Part shown: positions 14,761-22,983 of the stretch, in pieces
Numbering within the stretch: the first letter of the stretch is position 1
How the letters are laid out: each line of letters starts with the position of its first letter
From: Actinomyces culturomici
Lineage (GTDB): Bacteria; Actinomycetota; Actinomycetes; Actinomycetales; Actinomycetaceae
Assembly (NCBI RefSeq): GCF_900499005.1
Contig: NZ_LS991316.1
Location: 1,407,218 to 1,454,820, forward strand
Direction: 5' to 3'
DNA length: 47,603 nucleotides
The notes under the pieces: model-generated
What the model was told of the DNA's origin: nothing
Seen by the model: only the letters and a program-made list of their open reading frames with translations
The model's database searches: none
Translations under genes and position numbers: made by a program

Positions 14761-15963
14761 TCATTCCTCGCGCCGCGCGTCCCTGAGCGCGGCGATGATC
14801 CTGTCGATCTCCGCGCGGCTCGTCCCTCCATCCGGTCCGGGCGCGCGCATGTGGACCTCCTTCGCTCCACTCGCCTCGACGATATCGGAGACGTTGGCGG
14901 ACCGGAGGCCCCCCGAGGCGAGGATCCCGATCCGCTCCCCCGCGGCGTCGACGAGGGCGGCGAGGCCCGCGGGATCCGCGGTCGACGGGCTCCCGCCCGT
15001 CGTGAGGACCCGGTCGTAGCCGAGCCGCACGAGGGCCTCGAGGCCCTCGAATTGATCGGGGACGAGGTCGAATCCCCTGTGGAAGGTGAGGGGCGCGTTC
15101 CCGGCGGCCGCGCGGAGGCGGGCCGCCGCATCCTCGTCGATCGTGGAATCCGAGCGCAGCGCGCCGACGACGAACCCGAGGCGGACCGGGGCGCCGGAGC
15201 CGAGGGAGCGCAGGGCCGCGACGTCCGCGGCGATCCGATCGACCTCGGACGGGGTGTGGACGAAGTCGCCGGGGATGTCGAGGCGGTCGTTGACGAGGAT
15301 CCCGGGCTGGAGCTCGGTCACCATCTCGAGGAGCTCCTCCGAGCCCCAGTCGTCCTTGCCCTTGCCCGTCCAGCCGTCGACCTCCCAGGGGTAGGAGAAG
15401 TCGAAGAAGATGTAGTCGATCGTCCCGTAGCGGGTGAGGAGCTCACGGACCTGGCCCTTGAGGTACTTCCGGTACTCGACCATCGTCCTTTCGGGGTGGG
15501 CGTCCCGCGCGTCGGCGTCGTCGCGCCTCGGGTGGTGGAAGTCGTAGGGGAAATCGGGGTGGTGCCAGTCGAGGAGCGAATGGTAGAGGCCGACCTTGAG
15601 GCCGGCGGCCCGGAGGGCCTCGACCCATTCGGCGACGAAGTCGCGGCCCTGGTGGCGCATCGACGTGTAGTCGGTGAGGTCGGAGTCCCAGAGGCAGAAA
15701 CCGTCGTGATGCTTCGTCGTGAGGACCGCGTATCCCATGCCCGCGCTCTTCGCCAGCTCGGCGATCCGCGTCGCGTCGAAGAGATCGGGCTCGAAGAACT
15801 CGGCGTACTTCTCGTAGTCCTCGACCGTCCTGCGCTCGCGGGTCATCACCCATTCATGCCGGGCGGCGACCGAGTAGAGGCCGAAGTGAACGAAGAGTCC
15901 GAACCTGTCGTGGTCGAACCACGCTTGCGCGGCTGCCTGCTCCGCGGATGTCGACCGAGTCAT
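14761..15963 (-). CDS. Chimeric gene: GH29 alpha-L-fucosidase N-terminal part fused to CutC C-terminal part
   Basis: 400 aa in one uninterrupted frame. Residues 1-231 resemble the N-terminal part of GH29 alpha-L-fucosidases: WFDHDRFGLFVHFGLYS, EWV, YAVLTTKHHDGFCLWDS, GLYHSLLDWHHPDFPYD, and IDYIFFDFSYP with Asp188 as candidate nucleophile, up to QPGILVNDRLDIP. From GDFV (232-235) the sequence switches to CutC: PSEVDRIAADVAALRSLG, FVVGALRSDSTID, PLTFHRGFDLV (292-301), LGYDRVLTTGG, ILASGGLRSANVSDIV, GAKEVHM. The CutC part starts where Escherichia coli CutC has GGDF, about residue 66, so the beta strands before it are missing, as is the GH29 acid/base region and C-terminal domain. Both parents are TIM barrels. 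No signal peptide. Operon with nagB; divergent from ROK. Whether it folds or acts is unknown; a deletion between adjacent genes, or a misassembly, could have made it. Confidence 0.75.
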   Translation of the reverse strand: MTRSTSAEQAAAQAWFDHDRFGLFVHFGLYSVAARHEWVMTRERRTVEDYEKYAEFFEPDLFDATRIAELAKSAGMGYAVLTTKHHDGFCLWDSDLTDYTSMRHQGRDFVAEWVEALRAAGLKVGLYHSLLDWHHPDFPYDFHHPRRDDADARDAHPERTMVEYRKYLKGQVRELLTRYGTIDYIFFDFSYPWEVDGWTGKGKDDWGSEELLEMVTELQPGILVNDRLDIPGDFVHTPSEVDRIAADVAALRSLGSGAPVRLGFVVGALRSDSTIDEDAAARLRAAAGNAPLTFHRGFDLVPDQFEGLEALVRLGYDRVLTTGGSPSTADPAGLAALVDAAGERIGILASGGLRSANVSDIVEASGAKEVHMRAPGPDGGTSRAEIDRIIAALRDARREE

Positions 15964-15974
15964 ACACCCCTTCT

Positions 15975-15988
15975 TTCGATCTATCGAA
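15975..15988. promoter_or_regulatory. Palindrome upstream of the chimeric gene, candidate ROK operator
   Basis: TTCGAT-CT-ATCGAA is a perfect interrupted palindrome 12 bp upstream of the start of the fucosidase/CutC-nagB operon. A second imperfect inverted repeat (ATTGGAC...GTCCTAT) follows at about 15990-16010. Either could bind the divergently encoded ROK repressor. Confidence 0.45.
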
Positions 15989-16109
15989 CTATTGGACTAC
16001 CTTTGTCCTATCGATGTGACTGAGCGTACACGATTCTTCATCGGTGACAAGGGGCCTAAAACACGCACATTGATAACAAGATGGTCGCACCGTCGAAGAA
16101 AATAGCGTC

Positions 16110-16115
16110 TAGAAT
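16110..16115 (+). promoter_or_regulatory. Candidate -10 element of the ROK regulator gene
   Basis: TAGAAT lies 40 bp before the ATG at 16155 in an AT-rich stretch. A convincing -35 hexamer at 16-18 bp spacing is not visible. The gene also has an AGGAG ribosome binding site at 16145-16149. Confidence 0.4.
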
Positions 16116-16154
16116 CGAAATAAGTCGGTGCACTTCTCACGGCCAGGAGCAGCC

Positions 16155-17297
16155 ATGGAGGACCCCCTCACCCCCCAGCGGACCCTCGAGATCCATCGCA
16201 GGATCCTCGACCTCGTTCGATCTGGCCGAGCGTCGACCCGAAACGACCTCGTCGAGCTCCTCCCGGCCTCGCCCTCGACGGTCTCCCTGCGCACTCGCGA
16301 GCTCATCGACTCGGGCGAGCTCGTCGACTCCGGCGCGGCCCCCTCGACCGGCGGGCGCCCCTCCCACGTCCTGCGGCCCGCGACCGCCGAGACCCTCATC
16401 CTCGGCGCCGACCTCGGCACGCAGCACGCGAGGATCGGCATCGCGAAGGGCGACGGCACCGTCCTCGCCGTCCGCCAGATCGTCATCGACGCGACGCAGA
16501 GCCCGCAGGACGTCCTCGATCTCGTCTTCTCCGCATTCGACAGCCTCCTCAAGGCGCAGGGCGGCGCCTGCTCCCCCGCCGCCATCTGCATCGGTCTCCC
16601 TGCCCCCATCGATCACGCCCACGGGTGGGTCGACACGGGATCGCGCCTGCGCGGATGGCACCACTTCCCCGTCGCCGATGAAGTGCGGCGCCGCTACGGC
16701 TCGCGGGTCGCCATCGAGAACGACGCCGACCTCATGGCGATCGGCGAGCACCGCGCTCATCCCGGGATCGCCCACTCGATCACCGTCAAGGCGGGCACGT
16801 CGATCGGCGTCGGCGTCATCATCGACTCGCGCGTCCACCGCGGGGCGACCGGCGCGGCCGGGGACATCTCCCATGTCCGCATGCCCGCGTTCGGGAACCT
16901 CACCTGCGCCTGCGGGAAGACCGGATGCCTCGACACGGTCGTCTCCGGCCACGCCCTCGCGAATCAGTGGCAGGCGATCGCGGGAGAGAGCCGCACCTTC
17001 GCCGACCTTCTCGCGGCGGCGGCTAATGGCGACGCGCGGGCCATCGAGCTCCTCCGTACCGCGGGCTCGCGGCTCGGCGAGGCCCTGAGCGCGATCGCGG
17101 GCCTCCTCAACCCGGACGCGATCTTCATCGGCGGGCTCCTCTCGACCTCGGAGGACTTCCTCGCCGCGATCCGCGCCGTCCTCTACGCGAGCTGCCACCC
17201 GCTCATCACGCGCCGACTCCTCATCGAGGCGACGTCGACCGGGCACGACGCCGGCCTGCGGGGCGCCCTCGCCGTCGCGAAGTCGCTGCTCGACTGA
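16155..17297 (+). CDS. ROK-family transcriptional regulator (NagC/XylR type)
   Basis: 380 aa. The N-terminal winged helix-turn-helix spans roughly residues 10-70 (LEIHRRILDLVRSGRASTRNDLVELLPASPSTVSLRTREL). The ROK sugar-kinase-like domain follows, with ILGADLGTQHARIGIAKGDG (phosphate loop), IENDADLMAIGEH, GTSIGVGVIIDSRVHRG, and the zinc site GDISHVRMPAFGNLTCACGKTGCLD. Start at 16155 is chosen for its AGGAG five bases upstream; a GTG at 16128 would add nine residues. It is divergent from the chimeric gene-nagB operon, so GlcNAc-6-P or a related sugar phosphate is a likely effector (inference). Confidence 0.88.
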   Translation: MEDPLTPQRTLEIHRRILDLVRSGRASTRNDLVELLPASPSTVSLRTRELIDSGELVDSGAAPSTGGRPSHVLRPATAETLILGADLGTQHARIGIAKGDGTVLAVRQIVIDATQSPQDVLDLVFSAFDSLLKAQGGACSPAAICIGLPAPIDHAHGWVDTGSRLRGWHHFPVADEVRRRYGSRVAIENDADLMAIGEHRAHPGIAHSITVKAGTSIGVGVIIDSRVHRGATGAAGDISHVRMPAFGNLTCACGKTGCLDTVVSGHALANQWQAIAGESRTFADLLAAAANGDARAIELLRTAGSRLGEALSAIAGLLNPDAIFIGGLLSTSEDFLAAIRAVLYASCHPLITRRLLIEATSTGHDAGLRGALAVAKSLLD

Positions 17298-17436
17298 GGG
17301 AACCGCGCCGTTCGGCGCATGCTGACGACGACCCCGACGACTCGTCTTCCACTCGCCCGAGCCGCGGCGGGCGCCGCCGCGAAGGCTCGATGATCCGTCC
17401 GGGTGATTCACCGGGCCCGAGTCCGGGCATGAAGAA

Positions 17437-17467
17437 GCGGGGCGGGCGCCATCGGCGCCCGCCCCGC
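17437..17467. terminator. Bidirectional terminator between ROK gene and hup
   Basis: GCGGGGCGGGCGCC and GGCGCCCGCCCCGC form a perfect 14-bp stem with a 3-base loop. It lies 24 bp downstream of the hup stop (minus strand) and between two convergent genes. The remaining 140 bp up to the ROK stop codon hold nothing recognisable. Confidence 0.75.
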
Positions 17468-17490
17468 TCTCGTCGTCTAGAGGACTCGAC

Positions 17491-17775
17491 TCACTTGGAG
17501 GAGACGGCCTTCTTGAGCGAGGAGCCGGCGGAGAGCTTCACGCCGTAGCCCGCGGGGATCTGGATCTCCTCGCGCGTGCGGGGGTTGCGGCCCGTGCGGG
17601 CGGCGCGCTCGACGCGCTCGACCGAGAAGAGGCCGGTGACCTTGACGGCCTCGCCCTTGGCGAGCGACTCGACGAGGACATCCTGGAAGGCGCCGAGGGC
17701 GGCGTCCGCCTCGACCTTGGTGAGGTTGGCGCGCTCGGCGATCTGGGCGACGAGCTCGGTGCGATTCACGGACAT
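17491..17775 (-). CDS. hup: HU-family nucleoid-associated DNA-binding protein
   Basis: 94 aa. MSVNRTELVAQIAERANLTK is the HU N terminus, and GRNPRTREEIQIPAGYGVKLSAG matches the beta-arm signature GRNP.TG..I.IPA. It is of the short HU type without the Lys/Ala-rich C-terminal tail of mycobacterial HupB. It binds and bends DNA without sequence specificity. The Shine-Dalgarno GGAAGAGG precedes the ATG at 17775. It appears monocistronic, with the terminator at 17437. Confidence 0.95.
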   Translation of the reverse strand: MSVNRTELVAQIAERANLTKVEADAALGAFQDVLVESLAKGEAVKVTGLFSVERVERAARTGRNPRTREEIQIPAGYGVKLSAGSSLKKAVSSK

Positions 17776-17916
17776 TGAGGAACCTCTTCCTGTTCGTAAC
17801 TCGGCCGCCACCGCGGCGGCCACTGGGAAAACAGTACGGAACAGTCGCCCGGATTGTCGCTTCAAGCGCCGCATTTCACCGATTTCTCACGGTTTTCCCG
17901 CCATTCGGGCGCGAAA

Positions 17917-17946
17917 CGGCCCCCTCGAGGGGTCTCGAGGGGGCCG
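17917..17946 (-). terminator. Terminator after the YtfQRT-YjfF operon
   Basis: CGGCCCCCTCGAG and CTCGAGGGGGCCG form a 13-bp stem with a 4-base loop, 38 bp downstream of the yjfF-like stop codon on the minus strand. Confidence 0.7.
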
Positions 17947-17983
17947 ATCCAGGGCACGTCGGGGCGCCCGAGCCGCGTTCCGC

Positions 17984-19006
17984 CTATTCGCGCTTGACGG
18001 CGATCACGCGCTGGAGGATGACGAAACCGAGGAGGACGACGCCGATGAAGACCTTCGTCCACCACGAGTCGAGGCCCTCTCGCGCGATGAGCACCTGGAT
18101 GAGACCGTAGACGAGGACGCCGATCCCGGACCCGAGGACGAACCCGTAGCCGCCGGCGAGGAGCGTTCCGCCGATGACGACCGAGGCGATCGCGTCGAGC
18201 TCCATGCCGATGCCCGTGAGGTTGAAGCCGGACTTCGTGTAGAGGGCGAAGAGGATGCCCGCGATGCCGGCGCAGGTGCCCGAGATGACGTAGACGAGGA
18301 TCCTCGTCCGCCCCTCGTTGAGGCCCATGAGCCGCACGGCCTGCCCCTGATCCCCCGCTCCGAGCCCGTAGACGGTGCGCCCGAATCGCGTGTAGTGGAG
18401 GAGGTAGAACCCGATGAGGAGGACGACGATCGCGACGATCATCGACGCGTTGATCCTCCAGATCCCCTTGCCGGTGCCGAACTTCAGGGCCCAGGAGGCG
18501 AGTGCCGCGAAGCCCTGGTCGTCAATCGGCAGGGACTGCACGGAGACGACGTTCGCCAGGCCCCTCGCGAGGAACATGACGGCGAGGGAGGCGATGAAGG
18601 GCTGGATGTCGAACACTTGGACGAGGATCCCGATGAGGAGCCCGCACGCGGTGCCGATGAGGACGTCGACGACGAGGACGATCGGGAGGGCGACTCCCGC
18701 GAGGAACAGCTTCGCGGTGACGAGGCCGACGAGGGCGACGACCGCGCCGACCGAGAGGTCGATGCCGCCGGTGAGGATGACGAAGGTCATTCCCACGGCG
18801 AGGACGAGGAGGTAGGAGTTGTCGACGAGGAGGTTGGAGAGGAGCTTCATCGAGATGAAGGCCCTCCGCCCATCGCCGAGTCCGTAGCGCATCTCGCCGA
18901 TGACGAGGATGACGACGAGCGTGGCGATCGTGCCGAGGACGGGGAGGAACCTCCTGTCGATCCTCGGGGCGCGGACCTGCTTCGCGGTGGGGGTGGCGGT
19001 GCTCAT
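17984..19006 (-). CDS. yjfF: Sugar ABC transporter permease, YjfF type
   Basis: 340-aa inner-membrane permease of the BPD_transp_2 (ribose/galactofuranose) family with about nine predicted membrane segments. The family motif GGIDLSVGAVVALVG is present, along with FDIQPFIASLAVMFLARGLANVVS and the EAA-like LGAGDQGQAVRLMGLN loop. Closest named type by eye is YjfF of the E. coli YtfQRT-YjfF galactofuranose importer. The ATG overlaps the preceding ytfT stop (ATGA). The two different permeases would form a heterodimer. Actual substrate is uncertain; the araDA genes upstream suggest arabinose. Confidence 0.85.
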   Translation of the reverse strand: MSTATPTAKQVRAPRIDRRFLPVLGTIATLVVILVIGEMRYGLGDGRRAFISMKLLSNLLVDNSYLLVLAVGMTFVILTGGIDLSVGAVVALVGLVTAKLFLAGVALPIVLVVDVLIGTACGLLIGILVQVFDIQPFIASLAVMFLARGLANVVSVQSLPIDDQGFAALASWALKFGTGKGIWRINASMIVAIVVLLIGFYLLHYTRFGRTVYGLGAGDQGQAVRLMGLNEGRTRILVYVISGTCAGIAGILFALYTKSGFNLTGIGMELDAIASVVIGGTLLAGGYGFVLGSGIGVLVYGLIQVLIAREGLDSWWTKVFIGVVLLGFVILQRVIAVKRE

Positions 19007-20085
19007 CGGGCAGCCTCGCTTCCGGTCGTCGCGGCGGCGGCCTCGCGGCGCGCCCTTCGCATCCTCATCCGCTCCCGGAAGAGGGGCGAGGCCGCGACGC
19101 AGACGGCGATGAGGACGATCGCTTTGAACAGGGGCGTCGTCTGGGAGGGCAGTTCGAAGATGACGACCGCGCGCTCGAGCGCGGACAGGATGAGCGCGCC
19201 GACGACCGTGCCGCCGAGGGAGAAGCGGCCGCCGTCGAGCTTCGTGCCGCCGAGGACGACGACCATGATCGCGTCCATCTCCTTCATGAGGCCGATGTTG
19301 TTCGCGTCGGCCGCCATCGTCGGGGCGCCGTAGACGATGCCCGCGAGGCCGGCGAGAAGGCCGCACACGATGTAGACGATCCAGGTCGTCGACGCGGCTT
19401 TGACGCCCGCGAGTCTCGACGCCTCGCGGTTGATGCCGATCGACTCGAGCATCATGCCGAAGGCGGACTTGCGGACGAGGAGCACGAGCACGACGAAGAC
19501 GACCGCGGCGATGATCACCGGCATGGGGATCCCGAAGAGGAACCCTGATCCGATCGCCTTGAACGGCGGCGAGGTGACGGTCGTGATCTGCCCCTTCGTG
19601 AGGAGCATCGCGATGCCGCGGCCGGCGACCATGAGGATCATCGTCGCGATGAACGGCTGGATCTCGAGGACGGTGACGAGGAAGCCGTTGAAGATGCCGA
19701 TGGCGAGGGCGACGGCGAGGCCGAGGACGATCGCCGTGAGGACGACGCCGAGATCGGACCCGTTGCCGGACTTGTCGATCCACGTGAGCGAGACGGCGAG
19801 CGAGATCGCCATGACCGCGCCGACCGAGAGGTCGATGCCGCCGGTCGCGATGACGAGGCACATGCCGAGCGCGAGGAGCAGCGGGGTCGCCGAATTCCTC
19901 AGGATGTCGATGAGCTGGCCGAAGAGGTGCCCGTCCTGGATCGTCACGTCGAGGAAGCCGGGCGACTTGACGCCGCAGGCGACGACGAGGACGACGAGGG
20001 CGATCGCCGGCCAGAATGCGGAGTGCCCGGAGGCCCTCTTGAACGCGTCCCCGATGTCGAAGGAGCGTTTCGCCGCGTCAGTCAT
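19003..20085 (-). CDS. ytfT: Sugar ABC transporter permease, YtfT type
   Basis: 360-aa multi-pass permease, partner of the YjfF-type subunit. It has the TGGIDLSVGAVMAISLAVS signature, VLEIQPFIATMILMVAGRGIAMLL and ESIGINREASRLAGVK, typical of YtfT. I chose MTDAAKRSFDIG at 20085, which overlaps the end of the ATPase gene by 8 bp; the frame extends seven codons further upstream without a ribosome binding site. The Arg-rich C terminus is cytoplasmic. Confidence 0.85.
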   Translation of the reverse strand: MTDAAKRSFDIGDAFKRASGHSAFWPAIALVVLVVACGVKSPGFLDVTIQDGHLFGQLIDILRNSATPLLLALGMCLVIATGGIDLSVGAVMAISLAVSLTWIDKSGNGSDLGVVLTAIVLGLAVALAIGIFNGFLVTVLEIQPFIATMILMVAGRGIAMLLTKGQITTVTSPPFKAIGSGFLFGIPMPVIIAAVVFVVLVLLVRKSAFGMMLESIGINREASRLAGVKAASTTWIVYIVCGLLAGLAGIVYGAPTMAADANNIGLMKEMDAIMVVVLGGTKLDGGRFSLGGTVVGALILSALERAVVIFELPSQTTPLFKAIVLIAVCVAASPLFRERMRMRRARREAAAATTGSEAAR

Positions 20086-21640
20086 TCGAGCCTCCCGGGT
20101 TCTCATCGCGGGCCGCCGAGGCGATCGTCTCGAGGACGGTCGACTGGGTGACGCCGGGGCCGTTGTCGAGGGTCGCGATCATCTCGCGGTCCCTCATCAC
20201 GCAGATCTTGTGGCAGAGGCGCATGACCTCCTCGAGTTCGGAGGAGATGTAGACGACCGAGCGCCCTTCGGCGGCGAGCTCGGCGACGAGCTTCTGGATC
20301 TCCGCCTTCGCTCCGACGTCGATGCCGCGGGTGGGCTCGTCGAGGAGGAGGAGCGACGGGTCGGTCGCGAGCCAGCGCGCGAGGAGGACCTTCTGCTGGT
20401 TGCCGCCCGACAGGTTCTTGATGAGCGCGTTGGGGTTGCGCGGCTGGATGTTCATCGCGTTCATGAAGCGGTCGACGATCTCGTCGAGTTCCTTGCGCGG
20501 GATCGGCTTGAAGGAGCCGCGCGACGCCTGGAGGGCGAGGGCGATGTTCTCCCTCACCGAGAGGTCGCCGACGATGCCGTCCTTCTTGCGGTCCTCGGTG
20601 GAGTAGGCGATCCCCTTCTTGAGCGCGGCGAGGGGGTTCTTGAGGGGGGTCCTCTCCCCGCGGATCTCGAGCGCGCCCGAGTCGGACTGGTCGGCGCCGC
20701 ACAGGAGGCGCGCGGCCTCGGTGCGGCCGGAGCCGAGGAGGCCGGCGAATCCGACGATCTCGTTCGCGTGGATGTCGAGGTCGAAGGGGGCGATCGCGCG
20801 ACCGCGGCCCACGCCCTCGGCGCGCATGAAGGTCGACGGCGCGGCGGCGTCGGCGGCCTCCTGCGCGCTCGTCTCGATGGCCGCGAGGGAGTCGATCGTG
20901 TGTCCGACCATGGCGGAGATGAGGTCGCGCCGGTCGAGGTCCTTCGTGAGGTACTCGCCGATGAACTTCCCGTTCCGAAGGACGGTCATGCGGTCGGAGA
21001 TCTCGTAGACCTGGTCGAGGAAGTGGGAGACGAAGAGGATCGCGACGCCCTGGTCGCGCAGTTCGCGCACGACGGTGAAGAGCTGCTCGACCTCGCCCGG
21101 GTCGAGGGAGGAGGTCGGCTCGTCGAGGATGAGGACCTTCGCATCGGAGACGAGGGCGCGGGCGATCGCGCAGAGCTGCTGGACGGCGATCGTGTGCGAG
21201 GAGAGCTGCGACCTCGGATCGATCTCGAGGTGCATCCGTCGAAGATTCTCGGCGGCGACGCGGCGCGTCGCCCGCCAGTCGATGAAGGGCCCCTTGTGGA
21301 TCTCGTGGCCGAGCATGACGTTCTCGGCGACGGTCATGTTCGGGCAGAGGTTGACCTCCTGGTACACGGTCGCGATGCCGTGATCCTCCGCGTCCTCCGG
21401 CCCGCTCGGCCGGTAGTCCTCGCCGAGGACGGTGATCGTCCCGGACGCGAGGGAGTTGATGCCCGTGAGGGCCTTGATGAGCGTCGATTTACCGGCGCCG
21501 TTCTCCCCCATGAGCGCGTGGACCTCGCCCGCGCGCAGTGAGAAGTCGACCCCGTCGAGGGCGCGGACGCCCGGGAAGACGACTCCGATCCCCTTCATCT
21601 CGACGACCGGGCGCGCTTCTTCGCCGTTGGTCGGACTCAT
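20078..21640 (-). CDS. ytfR: Sugar ABC transporter ATP-binding protein, YtfR/MglA type (two ABC domains)
   Basis: 520 aa with two tandem ABC domains. Domain 1 has Walker [10 protein letters not shown], an atypical signature region (SSHTIAVQQLCAIARAL, no LSGGQ) and Walker B LILDEPTSSLD. Domain 2 has a degenerate Walker A (GLLGSGRTE), the signature [15 protein letters not shown] and [15 protein letters not shown]. This asymmetry is normal for carbohydrate-uptake class 2 ATPases. An AAGGAG precedes the ATG at 21640. It is separated from the binding-protein gene by a long hairpin at 21661-21698 and overlaps ytfT. Confidence 0.92.
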   Translation of the reverse strand: MSPTNGEEARPVVEMKGIGVVFPGVRALDGVDFSLRAGEVHALMGENGAGKSTLIKALTGINSLASGTITVLGEDYRPSGPEDAEDHGIATVYQEVNLCPNMTVAENVMLGHEIHKGPFIDWRATRRVAAENLRRMHLEIDPRSQLSSHTIAVQQLCAIARALVSDAKVLILDEPTSSLDPGEVEQLFTVVRELRDQGVAILFVSHFLDQVYEISDRMTVLRNGKFIGEYLTKDLDRRDLISAMVGHTIDSLAAIETSAQEAADAAAPSTFMRAEGVGRGRAIAPFDLDIHANEIVGFAGLLGSGRTEAARLLCGADQSDSGALEIRGERTPLKNPLAALKKGIAYSTEDRKKDGIVGDLSVRENIALALQASRGSFKPIPRKELDEIVDRFMNAMNIQPRNPNALIKNLSGGNQQKVLLARWLATDPSLLLLDEPTRGIDVGAKAEIQKLVAELAAEGRSVVYISSELEEVMRLCHKICVMRDREMIATLDNGPGVTQSTVLETIASAARDENPGGSND

Positions 21641-21660
21641 TGCTCCTTCTTCCTCGATCG

Positions 21661-21698
21661 GGTCCGTGCGCCGACTCCGGGGAGTCGGCGCACGGACC
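21661..21698 (-). terminator. Intercistronic 18-bp hairpin after the binding-protein gene
   Basis: GGTCCGTGCGCCGACTCC and GGAGTCGGCGCACGGACC form a perfect 18-bp stem with a 2-base loop, between the ytfQ stop (21732) and the ytfR start (21640). Such hairpins usually act as leaky terminators or 3' stabilisers so the binding protein is made in excess of the membrane subunits. Confidence 0.75.
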
Positions 21699-21731
21699 GC
21701 GTCATTCAGTCAGTTGCCGGTAGGCGCCCGA

Positions 21732-22736
21732 TCAGTAGGCTCGGGCGTCGACCTCGGCCTGGGTGATCGACTGATCGAAGGTCTTGTCCTGAACGACCGT
21801 CTTCTCGGGGACGGACTCGCCGGCGGCGACCTTCTTGACGAGTTCGAGGAGCTGATTGCCGAAGACCGGGTTGCACTCGACGACGTAGTTGAACTTCTTG
21901 TCAACGAGGGCCTGGAGACCATCGTGGACGGCGTCGATCGTCACGATCTTGATGTCGGTGCCGGGGGTCTTGCCGGCGGCCTCGATGGCCTCGATGGCGC
22001 CGAGGCCCATGTCGTCGTTGTGGGAGAAGACGAGGTCCATGTCCGGGTACGCCTGGAGGGCGGCCTCCATGGTCGTCTTGCCCTCCGCGCGGGTGAAGTT
22101 GCCGGAGGCCTTGCCGAGGATGTGGTCGACGCCGACGACCTCATCGAAGGCGGCTTCGCGCTCGATCTGCGGACCGGAGCCCATCGTGCCCTGGAGCTCG
22201 AAGATCTTCGCGTCGGGGTAGTTCGCCTTGACCCATTCGCCGGCGGCCTTGCCCTCGGACGACATGTCGGAGCCGATGTGCGTGACGTAGGCGTCCTCGA
22301 CGGTGGTCTTCACCGAGCGGTCGACGAGGATGACGGGGATGCCGGCGTCCTTGATCTCCTGGAGGACCTCGTCCCATCCGGTCTCGATGACCGGGGAGAA
22401 GGCGATGACGTCGACGTCCTGGGCGACGAAGTCGCGGAGGGCCTTGATCTGGTTCTCCTGCTTCTGCTGGGCGTCGACGAAGGTGAGGTCGATGCCGTTC
22501 TCCTTGGTGAGGGAGGCCTTGACCGACTCGGTGTTCGCGGTGCGCCATCCGGACTCGGCGCCGAGCTGCGAGTAGCCGACCTTGACGAGGTCGGAAGAGG
22601 ACGAGGTCGAGCCCGAGTCGGTGCCGGACTCCGACGAGGCGGATCCGCCGGACGAGCCGCACGCGGTGAGGGAGAGGGCGACGAGGGATGAGACTGCCGC
22701 GGCGGCGAAGCGCCGCCAGGTGCGGGCCTGAGACAT
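21732..22736 (-). CDS. ytfQ: Sugar-binding lipoprotein of ABC transporter, YtfQ type
   Basis: 334-aa lipoprotein. The signal peptide ends in the lipobox LTAC (Cys26), followed by a Ser/Gly-rich linker. The periplasmic-binding-protein type 1 fold begins with VGYSQLGAESGWRTANTESVK, a strong YtfQ-like start. Later landmarks are SPVIETGWDEVL, ILVDRSVK, HNDDMGLGAIEAIEAAGKTPG and VECNPVFGNQLLELV. E. coli YtfQ binds galactofuranose; here linkage to araDA and a shared LacI-type operator suggests L-arabinose or another furanose. AGGAGG precedes the ATG. First gene of the operon, with an operator at 22817. Confidence 0.88.
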   Translation of the reverse strand: MSQARTWRRFAAAAVSSLVALSLTACGSSGGSASSESGTDSGSTSSSSDLVKVGYSQLGAESGWRTANTESVKASLTKENGIDLTFVDAQQKQENQIKALRDFVAQDVDVIAFSPVIETGWDEVLQEIKDAGIPVILVDRSVKTTVEDAYVTHIGSDMSSEGKAAGEWVKANYPDAKIFELQGTMGSGPQIEREAAFDEVVGVDHILGKASGNFTRAEGKTTMEAALQAYPDMDLVFSHNDDMGLGAIEAIEAAGKTPGTDIKIVTIDAVHDGLQALVDKKFNYVVECNPVFGNQLLELVKKVAAGESVPEKTVVQDKTFDQSITQAEVDARAY

Positions 22737-22816
22737 GAAGTTCCTCCTTGAACTTGGACGAGTCGACAGGTGCCATGCGATGGATGAAGAGCGGCTCTGC
22801 CGTTCATCCGTTTCAG

Positions 22817-22828
22817 GTTAGCGTTCAC
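22817..22828. promoter_or_regulatory. LacI-type operator upstream of ytfQ
   Basis: GTTAGCGTTCAC, with the central CG typical of LacI/GalR operators. Near-identical sites lie before araD (25350-25361) and at 30781-30792 before the ChvE-type operon. It lies 80 bp upstream of the ytfQ start codon. Confidence 0.6.
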
Positions 22829-22912
22829 ACTCTCACCGATGAGAACGTTCCCTCAATCGTGATCTTTTCGTAATCATTGCCGATGAAGGCCCCTCGACCT
22901 GCGCGCATGCAC

Positions 22913-22950
22913 GCGGGGCGCGACCCCGGAGAACCGGAGTCGCGCCCCGC
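22913..22950 (-). terminator. Terminator of the araDA operon
   Basis: GCGGGGCGCGAC and GTCGCGCCCCGC form a 12-bp stem with a 14-base loop, 33 bp after the araA stop codon and upstream of the ytfQ promoter region. Confidence 0.7.
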
Positions 22951-22983
22951 GGACGCGTCGGCGCTCGCGCGCCCGACGAGGGC

